Source: Bog-473 sp049513455 | Lineage (GTDB): Bacteria; Actinomycetota; Acidimicrobiia; Acidimicrobiales; RAAP-2 | Direction of reading: 5' to 3' | NCBI GenBank assembly: GCA_049513455.1 | Contig: JBEKWB010000036.1 | Coordinates: 5,854-69,853, forward strand | Length of the DNA stretch: 64,000 bases | Shown: in pieces, positions 50,798-59,320 of the stretch | Layout of the letters: every line of letters starts with the position of its first letter | Position numbering within the stretch: position 1 is the first letter of the stretch | Program-made: the position numbers and the translations under genes | The notes under the pieces: model-generated | Seen by the model: only the letters and a program-made list of their open reading frames with translations | Database searches by the model: none | What the model was told of the DNA's origin: nothing

Positions 50798-52630
50798 ATG
50801 GGCGATAGACCATCAGTTTCAATTGAAGGCGACACGATCATCGATGCCTTCCGGCACAATGTCAGGCGCATCCCCGATCGCGCGGCACTGCGCTGGCACA
50901 GAGACAATGCCTGGTTGGCGTTGACGTGGTCCGAGTACGGCCGAGCGGTGGCCGAGGTCGCCGCCGGCCTGGCCGAGGTCGGGGTCGATCCGGGCGACCG
51001 GGTCGCGATCCTTTCCGGTAACCGGGTGGAATGGCACCTGGCCGATTTCGGGGTGCTTGGCGGCGGAGCCGTGACCGTGCCGCTCTACCAGACGAGCTCA
51101 CCCGAGCAGGTGGCCTACATCCTCGGGCATGCCGAGGCACGCGTCTGCTTCGTCGAGAACGACGGGCAACTGGCAAAAATTCTGGAGGTTCGAGATCAAC
51201 TCCCCGGGCTCGATCGGGTCATCGTCTTTGCCGATAGTCAGCGGCTGGATGATCCGTTTCTGATGGGGTTCGCCGAGTTGCGGTCCGTCGGGGTCCGCCG
51301 CCTGGGTCGTGAACCGGATCTGTGCGAGACCCGGGCCGGAGCCATTGCGCCAGCACAGCTGGCGACACTCGTCTACACCAGCGGCACCACCGGCCCGCCC
51401 AAGGGGGCGATGATCAGCCACGCCAACATCATGTGGACGCTCCGCAGCGCTACCTCGGTCTTCGACCTACGAGAGGGCGACCGGTTTCTTTCGTTTCTTC
51501 CGCTGAGCCATATCGCAGAGCGGATGATCAGTGACTTCGCCTCTGCGGCCATTGGGGGCGAGACATGGTTCGCTCGGAGCCTGGGCACAGTGGGTAAAGA
51601 TCTGCAGGCGTGCCGCCCGACGGTCTTCTTCGCGGTGCCGCGGATCTGGGAGAAGCTCCGTGAGGCAGTGCTCGACAAGTTGGGCGGGAGCCCAGCATTT
51701 CAGCGGATGATCGCCGACCGCTACATGGAACTGAGCGGGTATGTTGCCAAACGGCAGGCGGCTGGGGGGCACGCGCCCCTCGTGATGGCGTTACCCCACA
51801 AGGCGCTCGACTCCACTTTCGGCGCGTTGATTCGCCACGAACTCGGCCTCGACCGAGCCCGTATTCGGGTGTCATCGGCGGCGCCGGTCCATCCCGACCT
51901 CCTCCGCTGGTTCGGCGCCATCGGTCTACCCGTGCTCGAAGTGTACGGCCAGACCGAGACCTGCGGTCCGACCACCGCCAATCCACCAAAGGACAACAGG
52001 GTGGGCACGGTCGGTCCACCCATCCCCGGCGTGTGCCTGCGCATCGCCGACGACGGCGAGATCCTGGTGCAGGGCGGCAACGTGTGCGGCGGCTACTTCC
52101 ACGATCCCAAAGGCACCGCTGAACTCGTCGACAGCGATGGTTGGATGCACTCGGGGGACATGGGGGTCATTGATGACGATGGCTACCTGCACATCACAGG
52201 GCGAAAGAAGGATCTGATCATCACTGCGGCCGGCCAGAACGTCGCCCCACAAGACATCGAGTCGGATCTACGCAACCACGAGCTCCTGTCCGAAGCAGTC
52301 GTGATCGGCGACGGGCGGCGCTACCTCACCGCGCTACTCACCCTGGATGTCGAGGCGCTGGTCAAGTGGGCCCAAGCGCGAGGAAAGGCGGTCGAGCCCG
52401 AGGCACTGGTCGTTGACCCCGACCTTGGCGACGCCATCAGCCGGATCGTCGAGGAGGTCAACACCAAACGGTCCCAGGTCGAGCATGTGCGGGGATTCCG
52501 GGTCCTCGATCACGAGTTCGCCGTGGCCTCCGGAGAGATGACCCAGACGCTCAAGGTCAAGCGCAATGTCGTGATCGAGAAGTACCGTGATCAGGTGGAG
52601 GAGATGTATGGGGGGGACTCACAATCATGA
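50798..52630 (+). CDS. Long-chain fatty-acid-CoA ligase (AMP-forming)
   Basis: A 610-residue adenylate-forming enzyme that activates fatty acids with ATP and CoA. The P-loop is YTSGTTGPPKGAMISH near residue 193, motif A8-like SGDMGVIDDDGYLHITGRKK near 450, and EVYGQTETCG near 385. The catalytic lysine region TLKVKRNVVIEKY is at the C-terminus. It is of the FadD15/LACS type. The stop overlaps the start of a truncated gpsA frame by four bases, implying they once formed an operon. Confidence 0.93.
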   Translation: MGDRPSVSIEGDTIIDAFRHNVRRIPDRAALRWHRDNAWLALTWSEYGRAVAEVAAGLAEVGVDPGDRVAILSGNRVEWHLADFGVLGGGAVTVPLYQTSSPEQVAYILGHAEARVCFVENDGQLAKILEVRDQLPGLDRVIVFADSQRLDDPFLMGFAELRSVGVRRLGREPDLCETRAGAIAPAQLATLVYTSGTTGPPKGAMISHANIMWTLRSATSVFDLREGDRFLSFLPLSHIAERMISDFASAAIGGETWFARSLGTVGKDLQACRPTVFFAVPRIWEKLREAVLDKLGGSPAFQRMIADRYMELSGYVAKRQAAGGHAPLVMALPHKALDSTFGALIRHELGLDRARIRVSSAAPVHPDLLRWFGAIGLPVLEVYGQTETCGPTTANPPKDNRVGTVGPPIPGVCLRIADDGEILVQGGNVCGGYFHDPKGTAELVDSDGWMHSGDMGVIDDDGYLHITGRKKDLIITAAGQNVAPQDIESDLRNHELLSEAVVIGDGRRYLTALLTLDVEALVKWAQARGKAVEPEALVVDPDLGDAISRIVEEVNTKRSQVEHVRGFRVLDHEFAVASGEMTQTLKVKRNVVIEKYRDQVEEMYGGDSQS

Positions 52631-52850
52631 GGGACGAGGGTCCGCCCCCGGAGCCGACTGGGGGCGAGCCTCGGAGGCAGACTGCATCCAATAGCGGTCC
52701 CGAACTGGGGACGGACATACGGATCGCAGTAGTCGGTGCCGGATCATGGGGAACCACAGTGGCGTCGATGCTGGCCGAACGGTTTGACACCATGGTGTGG
52801 GCTCTCGAGCCCCAGGTCGCCGAGGCAATCTCGGTCCGACACGTTCGGCT
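52627..52850 (+). pseudogene. Truncated glycerol-3-phosphate dehydrogenase (GpsA-like N-terminus)
   Basis: The first 70 residues contain IRIAVVGAGSWGTTVASMLA and MVWALEPQVAEAI, the NAD-binding Rossmann start of GpsA. The frame then loses similarity and ends at 52887, inside the converging MerR-type gene. The catalytic domain is absent. The four-base overlap with the acyl-CoA ligase suggests an original lipid-synthesis operon cut by recombination. Confidence 0.78.
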
Positions 52851-52856
52851 CGGGCG

Positions 52857-53624
52857 TCAGCGTCGACGTCGTGTGTTGCTTCTCTGAGATCGACGGCGGA
52901 CGAAGGTGGGCCCTGCCTGGAGGAGACCCTGCAGTCCGCGCTCGACCTCGTGGGCGAGAATGATCCCGGCTGCCTCTCGAGCGATGGGGCGCAGGGCATG
53001 GAGCGAGATGGCCAGTTCCTCCATTGAGGCCCGCCCGCCGAATCCGGCACCGGTGCGCCCAGCGAACAGCACGATCAGGTCGTCGACCGCTCGAGCGAGA
53101 CGCCGGCGAAGCAGATCCGTCGCCTGAGCTGTCAGCTCGATGTCGACGCCGGCGTCTTGGAGTTGGAGGGCGAGATCGAGCAGTGCCGGGCTGCGAATCA
53201 ACCACAAACCGTCGGGCTGGCGCTCGAGATAGTGGGACCGTTCGAGTCGGCCTCGCAATCCCGGGGGCCGGGTCCCGAGGGCGTCGGCGAGCTCGTCGTC
53301 GTCGACGACTCTCGGCCGGTCCTCGGACCAGGGTCCTCGCAGGGTCTCGTCCAAGCCGAGCCAGTCGCCCACCGACATGCCCGGGCTGGCCCTTCTGCCC
53401 AGCAATTGGCGGATGGCACTGAGAGTTAGGCCACGATCCTGGAGTTCGGCGATGAGGCGGAGCCGTTCCAGGTGGTGCTCGCGATAGACAGCCGATCGTC
53501 CGCGCCGGTCTGGCCTGGGTAGCACGTCGGCGGATTGGTAGAAGCGGATTGTCCGAGCCGGCAGGCCAGAACGGGTGGCCAACTCAGCCAGCCCGTACGC
53601 GGCGACTTCGTCGGGAACGTCCAC
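52857..53624 (-). CDS. MerR-family transcriptional regulator
   Basis: About 255 residues from the GTG at 53624 (a TTG at 53651 is possible). The N-terminal winged HTH reads YGLAELATRSGLPARTIRFY and SAVYREHHLERLRLIAELQD, typical of MerR. A long effector region follows, with no cysteine cluster, so metals are unlikely effectors. It is divergent from the alpha/beta hydrolase gene, with a large palindromic operator between them that it probably binds. Confidence 0.86.
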   Translation of the reverse strand: MDVPDEVAAYGLAELATRSGLPARTIRFYQSADVLPRPDRRGRSAVYREHHLERLRLIAELQDRGLTLSAIRQLLGRRASPGMSVGDWLGLDETLRGPWSEDRPRVVDDDELADALGTRPPGLRGRLERSHYLERQPDGLWLIRSPALLDLALQLQDAGVDIELTAQATDLLRRRLARAVDDLIVLFAGRTGAGFGGRASMEELAISLHALRPIAREAAGIILAHEVERGLQGLLQAGPTFVRRRSQRSNTRRRR

Positions 53625-53653
53625 CGATTCAGTCAACCACAGTCCGGACAACG

Positions 53654-53699
53654 GTGACAGTAACCACTGTCACCGTATCTTGACAGTGGTTACTGTCAC
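53654..53699. promoter_or_regulatory. Double palindromic operator with embedded promoter
   Basis: Two 19-bp arms (53654-53672 and 53681-53699) are perfect inverse copies separated by eight bases. Each arm is itself a palindrome, TGACAGT and ACTGTCA around four bases. TTGACA at 53680-53685 and CATGAT at 53703-53708 are spaced 17 bp, a good rightward promoter overlapping the right arm. It lies between the MerR-type gene and the hydrolase gene. Confidence 0.8.
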
Positions 53700-53881
53700 G
53701 GTCATGATGGACAAATGCCCACGAGATCGCGACTTGAGTGGACCGGGGACCGGAACCAACCCGGCGTCCGGCACGGCGTCACAGCCAACGTCGACGCCTC
53801 GACCCGCTGGTCGGGCCTTGATCCGGTCCGAAGGCAGCGGCGACTGGGGAACTCCCCCGGCGCTCCCGCAGTGGGGGAATC

Positions 53882-54805
53882 GTGAAGGCCAGTCTGTTTC
53901 ATTCCCGCACGGTCCGGATCCACGGGCACGACGTCAGCTACCGGATGGCCGGCGAAGGGCCGACCGTCCTGCTGATCCACGGGATCGCCGGCAGTTCGAC
54001 GACCTGGCGGGCGGTGATGCCCGCTCTTGCTGAGCACCACACGGTGATCGCCCCCGACCTGCTTGGCCACGGGCAATCGGCCAAGCCCCGTGGCGACTAC
54101 TCGTTGGGTGCCTATGCGAGCGGGATCCGAGACTTGCTCACCGTGCTGGAAAGAGAGCGGGTCACCCTGGTCGGCCACTCCCTGGGCGGCGGTGTGGCCA
54201 TGCAGTTCGCCTATCAATTTCCGGAGTGGGCGGAGCGGTTGGTGCTGGTTGCCTCCGGCGGGCTCGGCAAAGAGGTCAGCCCGCTGCTCAAGGCAGTGAC
54301 CCTGCCCGGCGCCGAGTACGTGCTGCCGCTGTTGCTCCACCCCCGGATCCGCGAGGCGGCCGAGTGGCCCGGCACCGTGGCCCGACGGGTGGGCTGGCGA
54401 CCCAGCGACACCTTGGTCGAGGTGTGGCGCAGCTACACGACGTTGACCGATCGGCATGGCCAGATGGCGTTCGTGAACACCGTGCGCTCGGTGATCGACG
54501 TTGCCGGTCAGCGGGTCAGCGCGCATGACCGGCTGTACCTGGCTTCGGCAGTTCCGACCCTTATCGTGTGGGGCGATCACGACCGGATCATCCCTGTCGC
54601 CCATGCCTACCGTGCCGCGGAGGCCATCCCCAGCGCTCGACTCGAGATCCTCGAAGGTGCCGGACACTTCCTGCCGTGGCGGGACGCCGACCGGTTTCTG
54701 GCCGTCCTCGAGGACTTCCTTAAGTCGACCACACCGGCCCACGTGCCCGAAGAGCGCTGGCGGAAGCTGCTGATGAGTGCTCCAGCCGATGACGAGTTGG
54801 AGTAG
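53882..54805 (+). CDS. Alpha/beta hydrolase (serine esterase/lipase type)
   Basis: A 307-residue alpha/beta hydrolase. The oxyanion segment LLIHGIAGSSTTW is near residue 30, nucleophile Ser in LVGHSLGGGVAMQ near 98, Asp in VWGDHDRIIPVAH near 232, and His in EGAGHFLPWRDAD near 260, so the triad is complete. The GTG start follows GTGGGGGAATC. A promoter/operator 180 bases upstream suggests control by the divergent MerR-type regulator. The substrate is unknown. Confidence 0.9.
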   Translation: MKASLFHSRTVRIHGHDVSYRMAGEGPTVLLIHGIAGSSTTWRAVMPALAEHHTVIAPDLLGHGQSAKPRGDYSLGAYASGIRDLLTVLERERVTLVGHSLGGGVAMQFAYQFPEWAERLVLVASGGLGKEVSPLLKAVTLPGAEYVLPLLLHPRIREAAEWPGTVARRVGWRPSDTLVEVWRSYTTLTDRHGQMAFVNTVRSVIDVAGQRVSAHDRLYLASAVPTLIVWGDHDRIIPVAHAYRAAEAIPSARLEILEGAGHFLPWRDADRFLAVLEDFLKSTTPAHVPEERWRKLLMSAPADDELE

Positions 54806-54856
54806 CGGCATCGCAATTCCTCGAGGCGTCCCGGCGAACTCGACGCTGCCACCGAG

Positions 54857-55096
54857 TTGTCGCATCAATGGTGGCTCGATGTCGGGATACCGCACGATCC
54901 CGATTCAGTATGGCCGACTCTGTATTCGGAACTAGCGGAGTGGTTCCCGAATGTGCCAGACGAGCCCTTCTCTATCGATCGTGGGCCATTCATGGTCGCC
55001 TTCTTCGAAGCGGCCAGCGAGGCGTACGAGGAGATCCGTCAGGTTGAGCGTGCGTCGAGTGACACGCCGTCCGGATTGTCCAACCTATTCAGGTAG
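54857..55096 (+). CDS. Possible small protein, unrecognised
   Basis: A 79-residue frame with a TTG start. The composition looks protein-like (WWLDVGIPHDPDSVWPTLYS, EPFSIDRGPFMVAFFEAASE) but no family is recognised and no strong ribosome-binding site is visible. It may be a fragment of an acquired gene in the mosaic region. Confidence 0.35.
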   Translation: MSHQWWLDVGIPHDPDSVWPTLYSELAEWFPNVPDEPFSIDRGPFMVAFFEAASEAYEEIRQVERASSDTPSGLSNLFR

Positions 55097-55251
55097 CCGC
55101 GATCGCAGCTTCGGAGCGTGCTCCCGGCACGCTTCCACGTACCAGCTGCGGCCGGGCTGGACCGAGGTATCCGCCGCCAGTGTCACAGCCCTCCATAGAG
55201 TCTTCCGGGTGCCCGAGCTGCTCACGCCCGAGGTCTGCGCTTGGATGATGT

Positions 55252-55463
55252 CCTGTGCGTGCCGAGAACGTCATCCGGTCCGCTGAGCTGGGACGACGCG
55301 CCTCGCGCCGTGCCGGACTCCCACTATGGTGTGACCACTACTGCACTGGTATTACCTGTAGTGGGATCCTGCGAATCCGCAGGCAGATCATCGACGGAGG
55401 TTCCAGCAGCTCAATACGTTCGTCCAGATCACGAGGCCGGATGACGTTCTCGGCACGCACAGG
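55252..55463. mobile_element. 212-bp MITE-like element with 27-bp perfect terminal inverted repeats
   Basis: The first 27 bases (55252-55278, starting CCTGTGCGTGCCGAGAAC) are the exact inverse of 55437-55463. The outer 18 bases match the ends of the element at 49753-49932 in all but two positions; the interiors differ. Internal short hairpins (CCTGCG/CGCAGG and CCACTAC/GTAGTGG) are present. No gene is carried. Confidence 0.85.
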
Positions 55464-55611
55464 GGCCGTTCGCCGTGCCCGGCGTCCGTCCGGCTGGCTG
55501 GCTGGCTTCGGTTGTGGCCCCGTGCCGCCCGCTCCGGCCGGTGCCGGTGCGCGCGTCCCCGGTCTTTGGCCCGCCCCGGTGCGGTTCCCCCTCTCTCCCC
55601 ACATCACACAG

Positions 55612-55657
55612 TGGGCGCTGAGGGACTCGAACCCCCGGCCTGCTGGTTGTAAGCCAG
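55612..55657 (-). pseudogene. Truncated tRNA-Val(UAC) 3' half, probable attachment-site scar
   Basis: On the minus strand the fragment has the anticodon arm CTGG-CTTACAA-CCAG (anticodon UAC), then a T-arm GGGGG-TTCGAGT-CCCTC. The acceptor strand AGCGCCC and discriminator A follow. The 5' half (which would start GGGCGCT) is absent upstream. Loss exactly at the anticodon stem is typical of tRNA 3' ends duplicated by integrases. Confidence 0.7.
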
Positions 55658-55959
55658 ACTCGAATATGCGTTCCGCTTATGCACGAAGGCCCTGTTCGTT
55701 TCTCGACCAAATCCGGAAACTAGCTGGTCTAGGGCTGGCCACCCTGTGCAGTCTCCTTCCGGGACTAGAACCGTCGACGGCAGGCGTGGTGCACTTCGAC
55801 CCGACAGAGCGGTCGCGTGCGTCCTTGTGTGGGCTACCGACAAAACCACCTTCACCTGGGTGTACGACAGCCCGGTCAGAGCCATTTCCGCGCTATTGCT
55901 CTCGGTTTCCCACATTGTTGTTGTAGCAACGAAATGCGGGAACGTCCTGATCAACAGCT

Positions 55960-55986
55960 CCGGATGACATTTCCGGCACCCACGGG
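55960..55986. repeat. Solitary diverged MITE end
   Basis: These 27 bases (starting CCGGATGACATTTCCGGC) match the right inverted repeat of the 55252-55463 element with about five differences. No inverse partner was found nearby. It is probably a left-over end of the same family. Confidence 0.6.
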
Positions 55987-56044
55987 TTCACCACAGGGTC
56001 AAGGTCTGGTCCGATTTAGTTCGGACGAGCACGCCCTGCCCGCG

Positions 56045-57253
56045 CTAGACGTTCAGGGGCGGGCGCTCGCGAAAGGCCAAGCTCCGGGCCCCCTCAGGCA
56101 CCGCATCCAGGCCCTTGGTCACGTCGCCGACCCGCGGTCCACACACCGCGGCCACCTTCGCCAGCGCCGCCATGTCGAAGCCGTAGAGTGTCGCCGCCGT
56201 GCCGCCCAACATTGCCTGCGCCTCTGTCGGCTCGACGTCGGCAAAGGTGCGCTGCAGTGCCTCCAGGGTAAAGGGGAACGTCCCCTCGAGGTGGGGATAG
56301 TCCGAGCCCCACATGATGTGGTCAGCACCGATCATCGCCCGCCGGGCACAATCGGAGGGGTGCATGAAGCTGGCTGCGACATAACAGTTCGTGCGCCAGA
56401 ACTCGCTCGGCAGGCGCGAGAGACGCAATTCGTCGAGGCTGCGCAGCTCGCCGATCCCCCCTCCGGCGATGCTCGAGTAGTGGCCGTCCATGGCCTCGAG
56501 CGCCGCCGGAATCCACCCGCTTCCCTGCTCGGCCAATGACATGCGCAAGGCTGGGAACCGGTCGAACACCCCCGACAGTACGAGCGTCCAGAACGGCCGG
56601 TGCGAGAACCACGTCGTTTCCATCAACCACAGCAGCTGTGAGCCAGGGTGCTCGCCGTAGTCCGGCGACGCGCTGCCGCCGTGCGTGTTGATCACGACGC
56701 CCCGCTCCTCGCACGCCCTCCATACCGGGTCGTACACGCGCGAGTGAAGCGGCTCGATCGGGGCCCCAGGCGGCACGCCAGGCAAGAGGACGCCCCGCAG
56801 ATCGTGGTCGGCGATCCAGTACACATCGCGCACGGCCTCGTCCAGGTCGTTGAGGAGGATCTGGCCGATCCCCGCCCGGCGCCCCGGCGCCGCTGCGCAG
56901 AACTCCGCCAACCAGCGGTTGTGGGCCCGCAGGCCAGCCAGGCGAAGTTCGAACTCCTTCGCTGACGGCACGAGCGCCGTCAGGCCTCCTCTCGGGAAGA
57001 ACGGCGGGACGGTGTTGGGGTAGATGACCTCTCCGACGATCCCGTCGGTCTCGAGTTCGCGGATGCGGCGGGCGCTGTCCCAGTTGCGATCGGCGTCGGG
57101 CCCCGCCAGGTCGCCGAAGGGGTTGACGTAGTGGTCGGCCCAGTCGTCGAAGGCATCGTCGTAGCGCGATTCGAGGAACGGCTTGTAGCCGCGCAGGTCG
57201 GCGCCGGCGTGGCAGTCCGCCGAGATGACGGTATAGCGGTCGTCGGGCTCCAC
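56045..57253 (-). CDS. Amidohydrolase (amidohydrolase_2) family protein
   Basis: A 402-residue TIM-barrel metal-dependent hydrolase or decarboxylase. The N-terminal YTVISADCHAGADLRGY carries a metal-binding D-x-H in place of the usual H-x-H; GVVINTHGGSASP near 200 and MWGSDYPHLEGTFPFT near 320 supply further ligands. The family includes ACMSD and resorcylate decarboxylases. It is paralogous to 58016-59320. It is the last gene of a four-gene operon, 10 bases after the acetoacetate-decarboxylase-like gene. Confidence 0.87.
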   Translation of the reverse strand: MEPDDRYTVISADCHAGADLRGYKPFLESRYDDAFDDWADHYVNPFGDLAGPDADRNWDSARRIRELETDGIVGEVIYPNTVPPFFPRGGLTALVPSAKEFELRLAGLRAHNRWLAEFCAAAPGRRAGIGQILLNDLDEAVRDVYWIADHDLRGVLLPGVPPGAPIEPLHSRVYDPVWRACEERGVVINTHGGSASPDYGEHPGSQLLWLMETTWFSHRPFWTLVLSGVFDRFPALRMSLAEQGSGWIPAALEAMDGHYSSIAGGGIGELRSLDELRLSRLPSEFWRTNCYVAASFMHPSDCARRAMIGADHIMWGSDYPHLEGTFPFTLEALQRTFADVEPTEAQAMLGGTAATLYGFDMAALAKVAAVCGPRVGDVTKGLDAVPEGARSLAFRERPPLNV

Positions 57254-57263
57254 GGCCGCCTCC

Positions 57264-58019
57264 CTAGGTCGGCTGCAGGCGGGCGATCATCCCGTCGTAG
57301 CGCTGGTGTCGGAAGGGCCACACCCACTCCGGTGGAACCGTACGGAGGATCTCGCCAGTTTGGGTCTGTTGGCTCTCGGTGTAGGTGATGGAGATGATCT
57401 GCCGGACCGGTAGCTCGGCCAGGGGGTCGAACGGCGAGTCGCGCAGGATCACCTCACCCTCGATCCGCTCACGGACCCGGTCCTCCTGGGTCCGTCGCAC
57501 GCGGACGAGCGACGGATCGCCGTCGAAGCGATCACCCGCCGGGTCCATTAGGAATTTGAAGTAGAACGCGAATCGCTCGTCGATGGGACCTGGCGTCAGC
57601 TGCTCGACGGCACGCCCCCGGACCTCGACAAGGTCGACGCCCTTGCGGCTCATGGTGGCGACCACACCCGCGCCGTTGCGTTTTATCGAGGCAGTCCCGA
57701 GCTTCTTCGGTTCACCGAAGGTCTCGCGACCGCCGAGCACCGCCGCCTCGGTGCTCATGATCATGAGCAGGTCGTAGGAGCCGATCACGCCGTCGCAGGA
57801 GCATCGCACAGCGACGGTCCCTGCCGAGAGTGGGCCGTCGGGCATGTCGACCTGAGCGAAGTTGGCGCGCACCCACGGCTCGGCCACCTCGAGAGGCTGT
57901 GGGAGGACCGACGCCACGATGTCCGCATCGGTCTCGTAGATAGCCAGAAGGTTGCGCGACCACATCGGCTCGCCGGTCGACACCTCCGGCTCGCTGTGCA
58001 TGGCGGCGTAGCGGATCAT
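57264..58019 (-). CDS. Acetoacetate decarboxylase-family protein
   Basis: A 251-residue ADC-fold protein. The Schiff-base lysine region is present as RETFGEPKKLGTASI near residue 100, matching GEPKK of true acetoacetate decarboxylase. AQVDMPDGPLSAGTVAVRCS and SYDLLMIMSTEAAVLGGRET are also family-like. The substrate is probably a beta-keto acid or related enol. It overlaps the upstream amidohydrolase by four bases. Confidence 0.87.
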   Translation of the reverse strand: MIRYAAMHSEPEVSTGEPMWSRNLLAIYETDADIVASVLPQPLEVAEPWVRANFAQVDMPDGPLSAGTVAVRCSCDGVIGSYDLLMIMSTEAAVLGGRETFGEPKKLGTASIKRNGAGVVATMSRKGVDLVEVRGRAVEQLTPGPIDERFAFYFKFLMDPAGDRFDGDPSLVRVRRTQEDRVRERIEGEVILRDSPFDPLAELPVRQIISITYTESQQTQTGEILRTVPPEWVWPFRHQRYDGMIARLQPT

Positions 58020-59320
58020 GGGTGCTTCCTCGTCGTGATGTCCCAGGCCTCATGGTCGGTCAGCCACGGGCGTCGGGCTTGCCTGTACGGCTCCCACTTC
58101 TCGAACACGCCGGGATCGGTCTGACCCAGTTCCTCGGGCGTGGGCCCGATCCGTTCGGCGATGGGCTGCAGCTTGACTAGGTCGAAGCCGTAGAACTCGG
58201 CTTGGTTGAGCCCGAGGATCCTTGCCGTCTCTTCGGGGGGCACGTCCCAGAAGCGGTCCTTCAGGAATTCCCGTGTGTATGGCCATGTCCCCTCGGGGTG
58301 CGGGAAGTCGTTCCCCCACATGATGTTGTTGACCCCGATCTCGTAGCGGCGGCCGAGCTCGCGTCGGCGCGTGTTGGACGCGCCGATGGCGCAGTTCCGG
58401 TCGAAGTACTCGCTCGGCAGCATGGTCAGCACGCCACGGGGGTCGACCAGCTTGCGCATGCCGTGCTCCCGAGTGGCCATCATGTCCATGCGCCAGAGCA
58501 TGTCGGTCACCCAGAAGCACCCGGCTTCCGTGACTGCCATCTTCAGCCGAGGGAAGCGCTCGAAGACGCCCGTCAGCAACATGAACCACAGCGGCCGGGC
58601 CGTGAAGAAGATGGTCTCGTAGCCGTACACGCTCATCCATCCACGGTCCTCGCCGTACTCCTCCCTCGGCGCCGGCCCCGAGTGGCAGTGCACCGGTAGG
58701 GCCAGTTCCTCACAGACGGACCAGACCGGATCGTAGTCGTGGCTGGTGTAGGAGTCATAGCCTGTCCAGCGCGGTGGGATGATGACACCGCCCGTCAGGC
58801 CCTCACCGTGCGCCCGCCGAATCTCGGTGATCGCTCCGTCGATGTCGCCCAGGATGGGCGCGACGATGAGGCCCCGGCGGCGCTCCGGGCTCTCCGAGCA
58901 CATCCCCGCCACCCACCGGTTGAAGGCCCTGGCGCCTGCGAGCAGGTGGGCTGGGCTGCGCGTAGCAACGGGGTTGAAGCCGGCGCCGAACGGTGCGCCC
59001 ATCGTCCCTGTGACCGCGTCGGGCCCCGGGAACACCACCTCGCCGCATACCCCGTCGTTGTCGAGCTCCTTGTCCCGCGTGGCCGCGTCCCAGCCACCGC
59101 GAAGCCCGATCTCGTGGAGGCTCTCGCCTTCCTCCTCCGTACCGAACCACTCCTCCTGGAACTCGTCGTCGCCGGTGAATCGCGTGGCGTTGAGCAGCCC
59201 CTCTCGTTCCGAGAGCTCGTCGTCGAAGTCGAGGCGATAGGCCGGATCGAGGAACTCGCGGTAGGCGGGAGAATCCGGCCCGGCATGGCAGTCCGCCGAG
59301 ATGATCACATAGTGGGTCAC
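58016..59320 (-). CDS. Amidohydrolase (amidohydrolase_2) family protein
   Basis: A 434-residue paralogue of the product of 56045-57253. It has the same start (HYVIISADCHAGPDSPAYRE), PVHCHSGPAPREEYG near 222 and IMWGNDFPHPEGTWPYTREF near 345, including the metal ligands. The GTG at 59320 overlaps the SDR stop by four bases, and its own stop overlaps the ADC-like start. Two related amidohydrolases in one operon may act on successive intermediates or form a heteromer. Confidence 0.87.
   Translation of the reverse strand: MTHYVIISADCHAGPDSPAYREFLDPAYRLDFDDELSEREGLLNATRFTGDDEFQEEWFGTEEEGESLHEIGLRGGWDAATRDKELDNDGVCGEVVFPGPDAVTGTMGAPFGAGFNPVATRSPAHLLAGARAFNRWVAGMCSESPERRRGLIVAPILGDIDGAITEIRRAHGEGLTGGVIIPPRWTGYDSYTSHDYDPVWSVCEELALPVHCHSGPAPREEYGEDRGWMSVYGYETIFFTARPLWFMLLTGVFERFPRLKMAVTEAGCFWVTDMLWRMDMMATREHGMRKLVDPRGVLTMLPSEYFDRNCAIGASNTRRRELGRRYEIGVNNIMWGNDFPHPEGTWPYTREFLKDRFWDVPPEETARILGLNQAEFYGFDLVKLQPIAERIGPTPEELGQTDPGVFEKWEPYRQARRPWLTDHEAWDITTRKHP

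Noticed and set aside
55252..55463. Attenuator or riboswitch interpretation of the inverted repeat
   Set aside because: The arms are 158 bases apart, perfect over 27 bp, and related to another such element. No downstream gene is positioned to be regulated, so a mobile element fits better.
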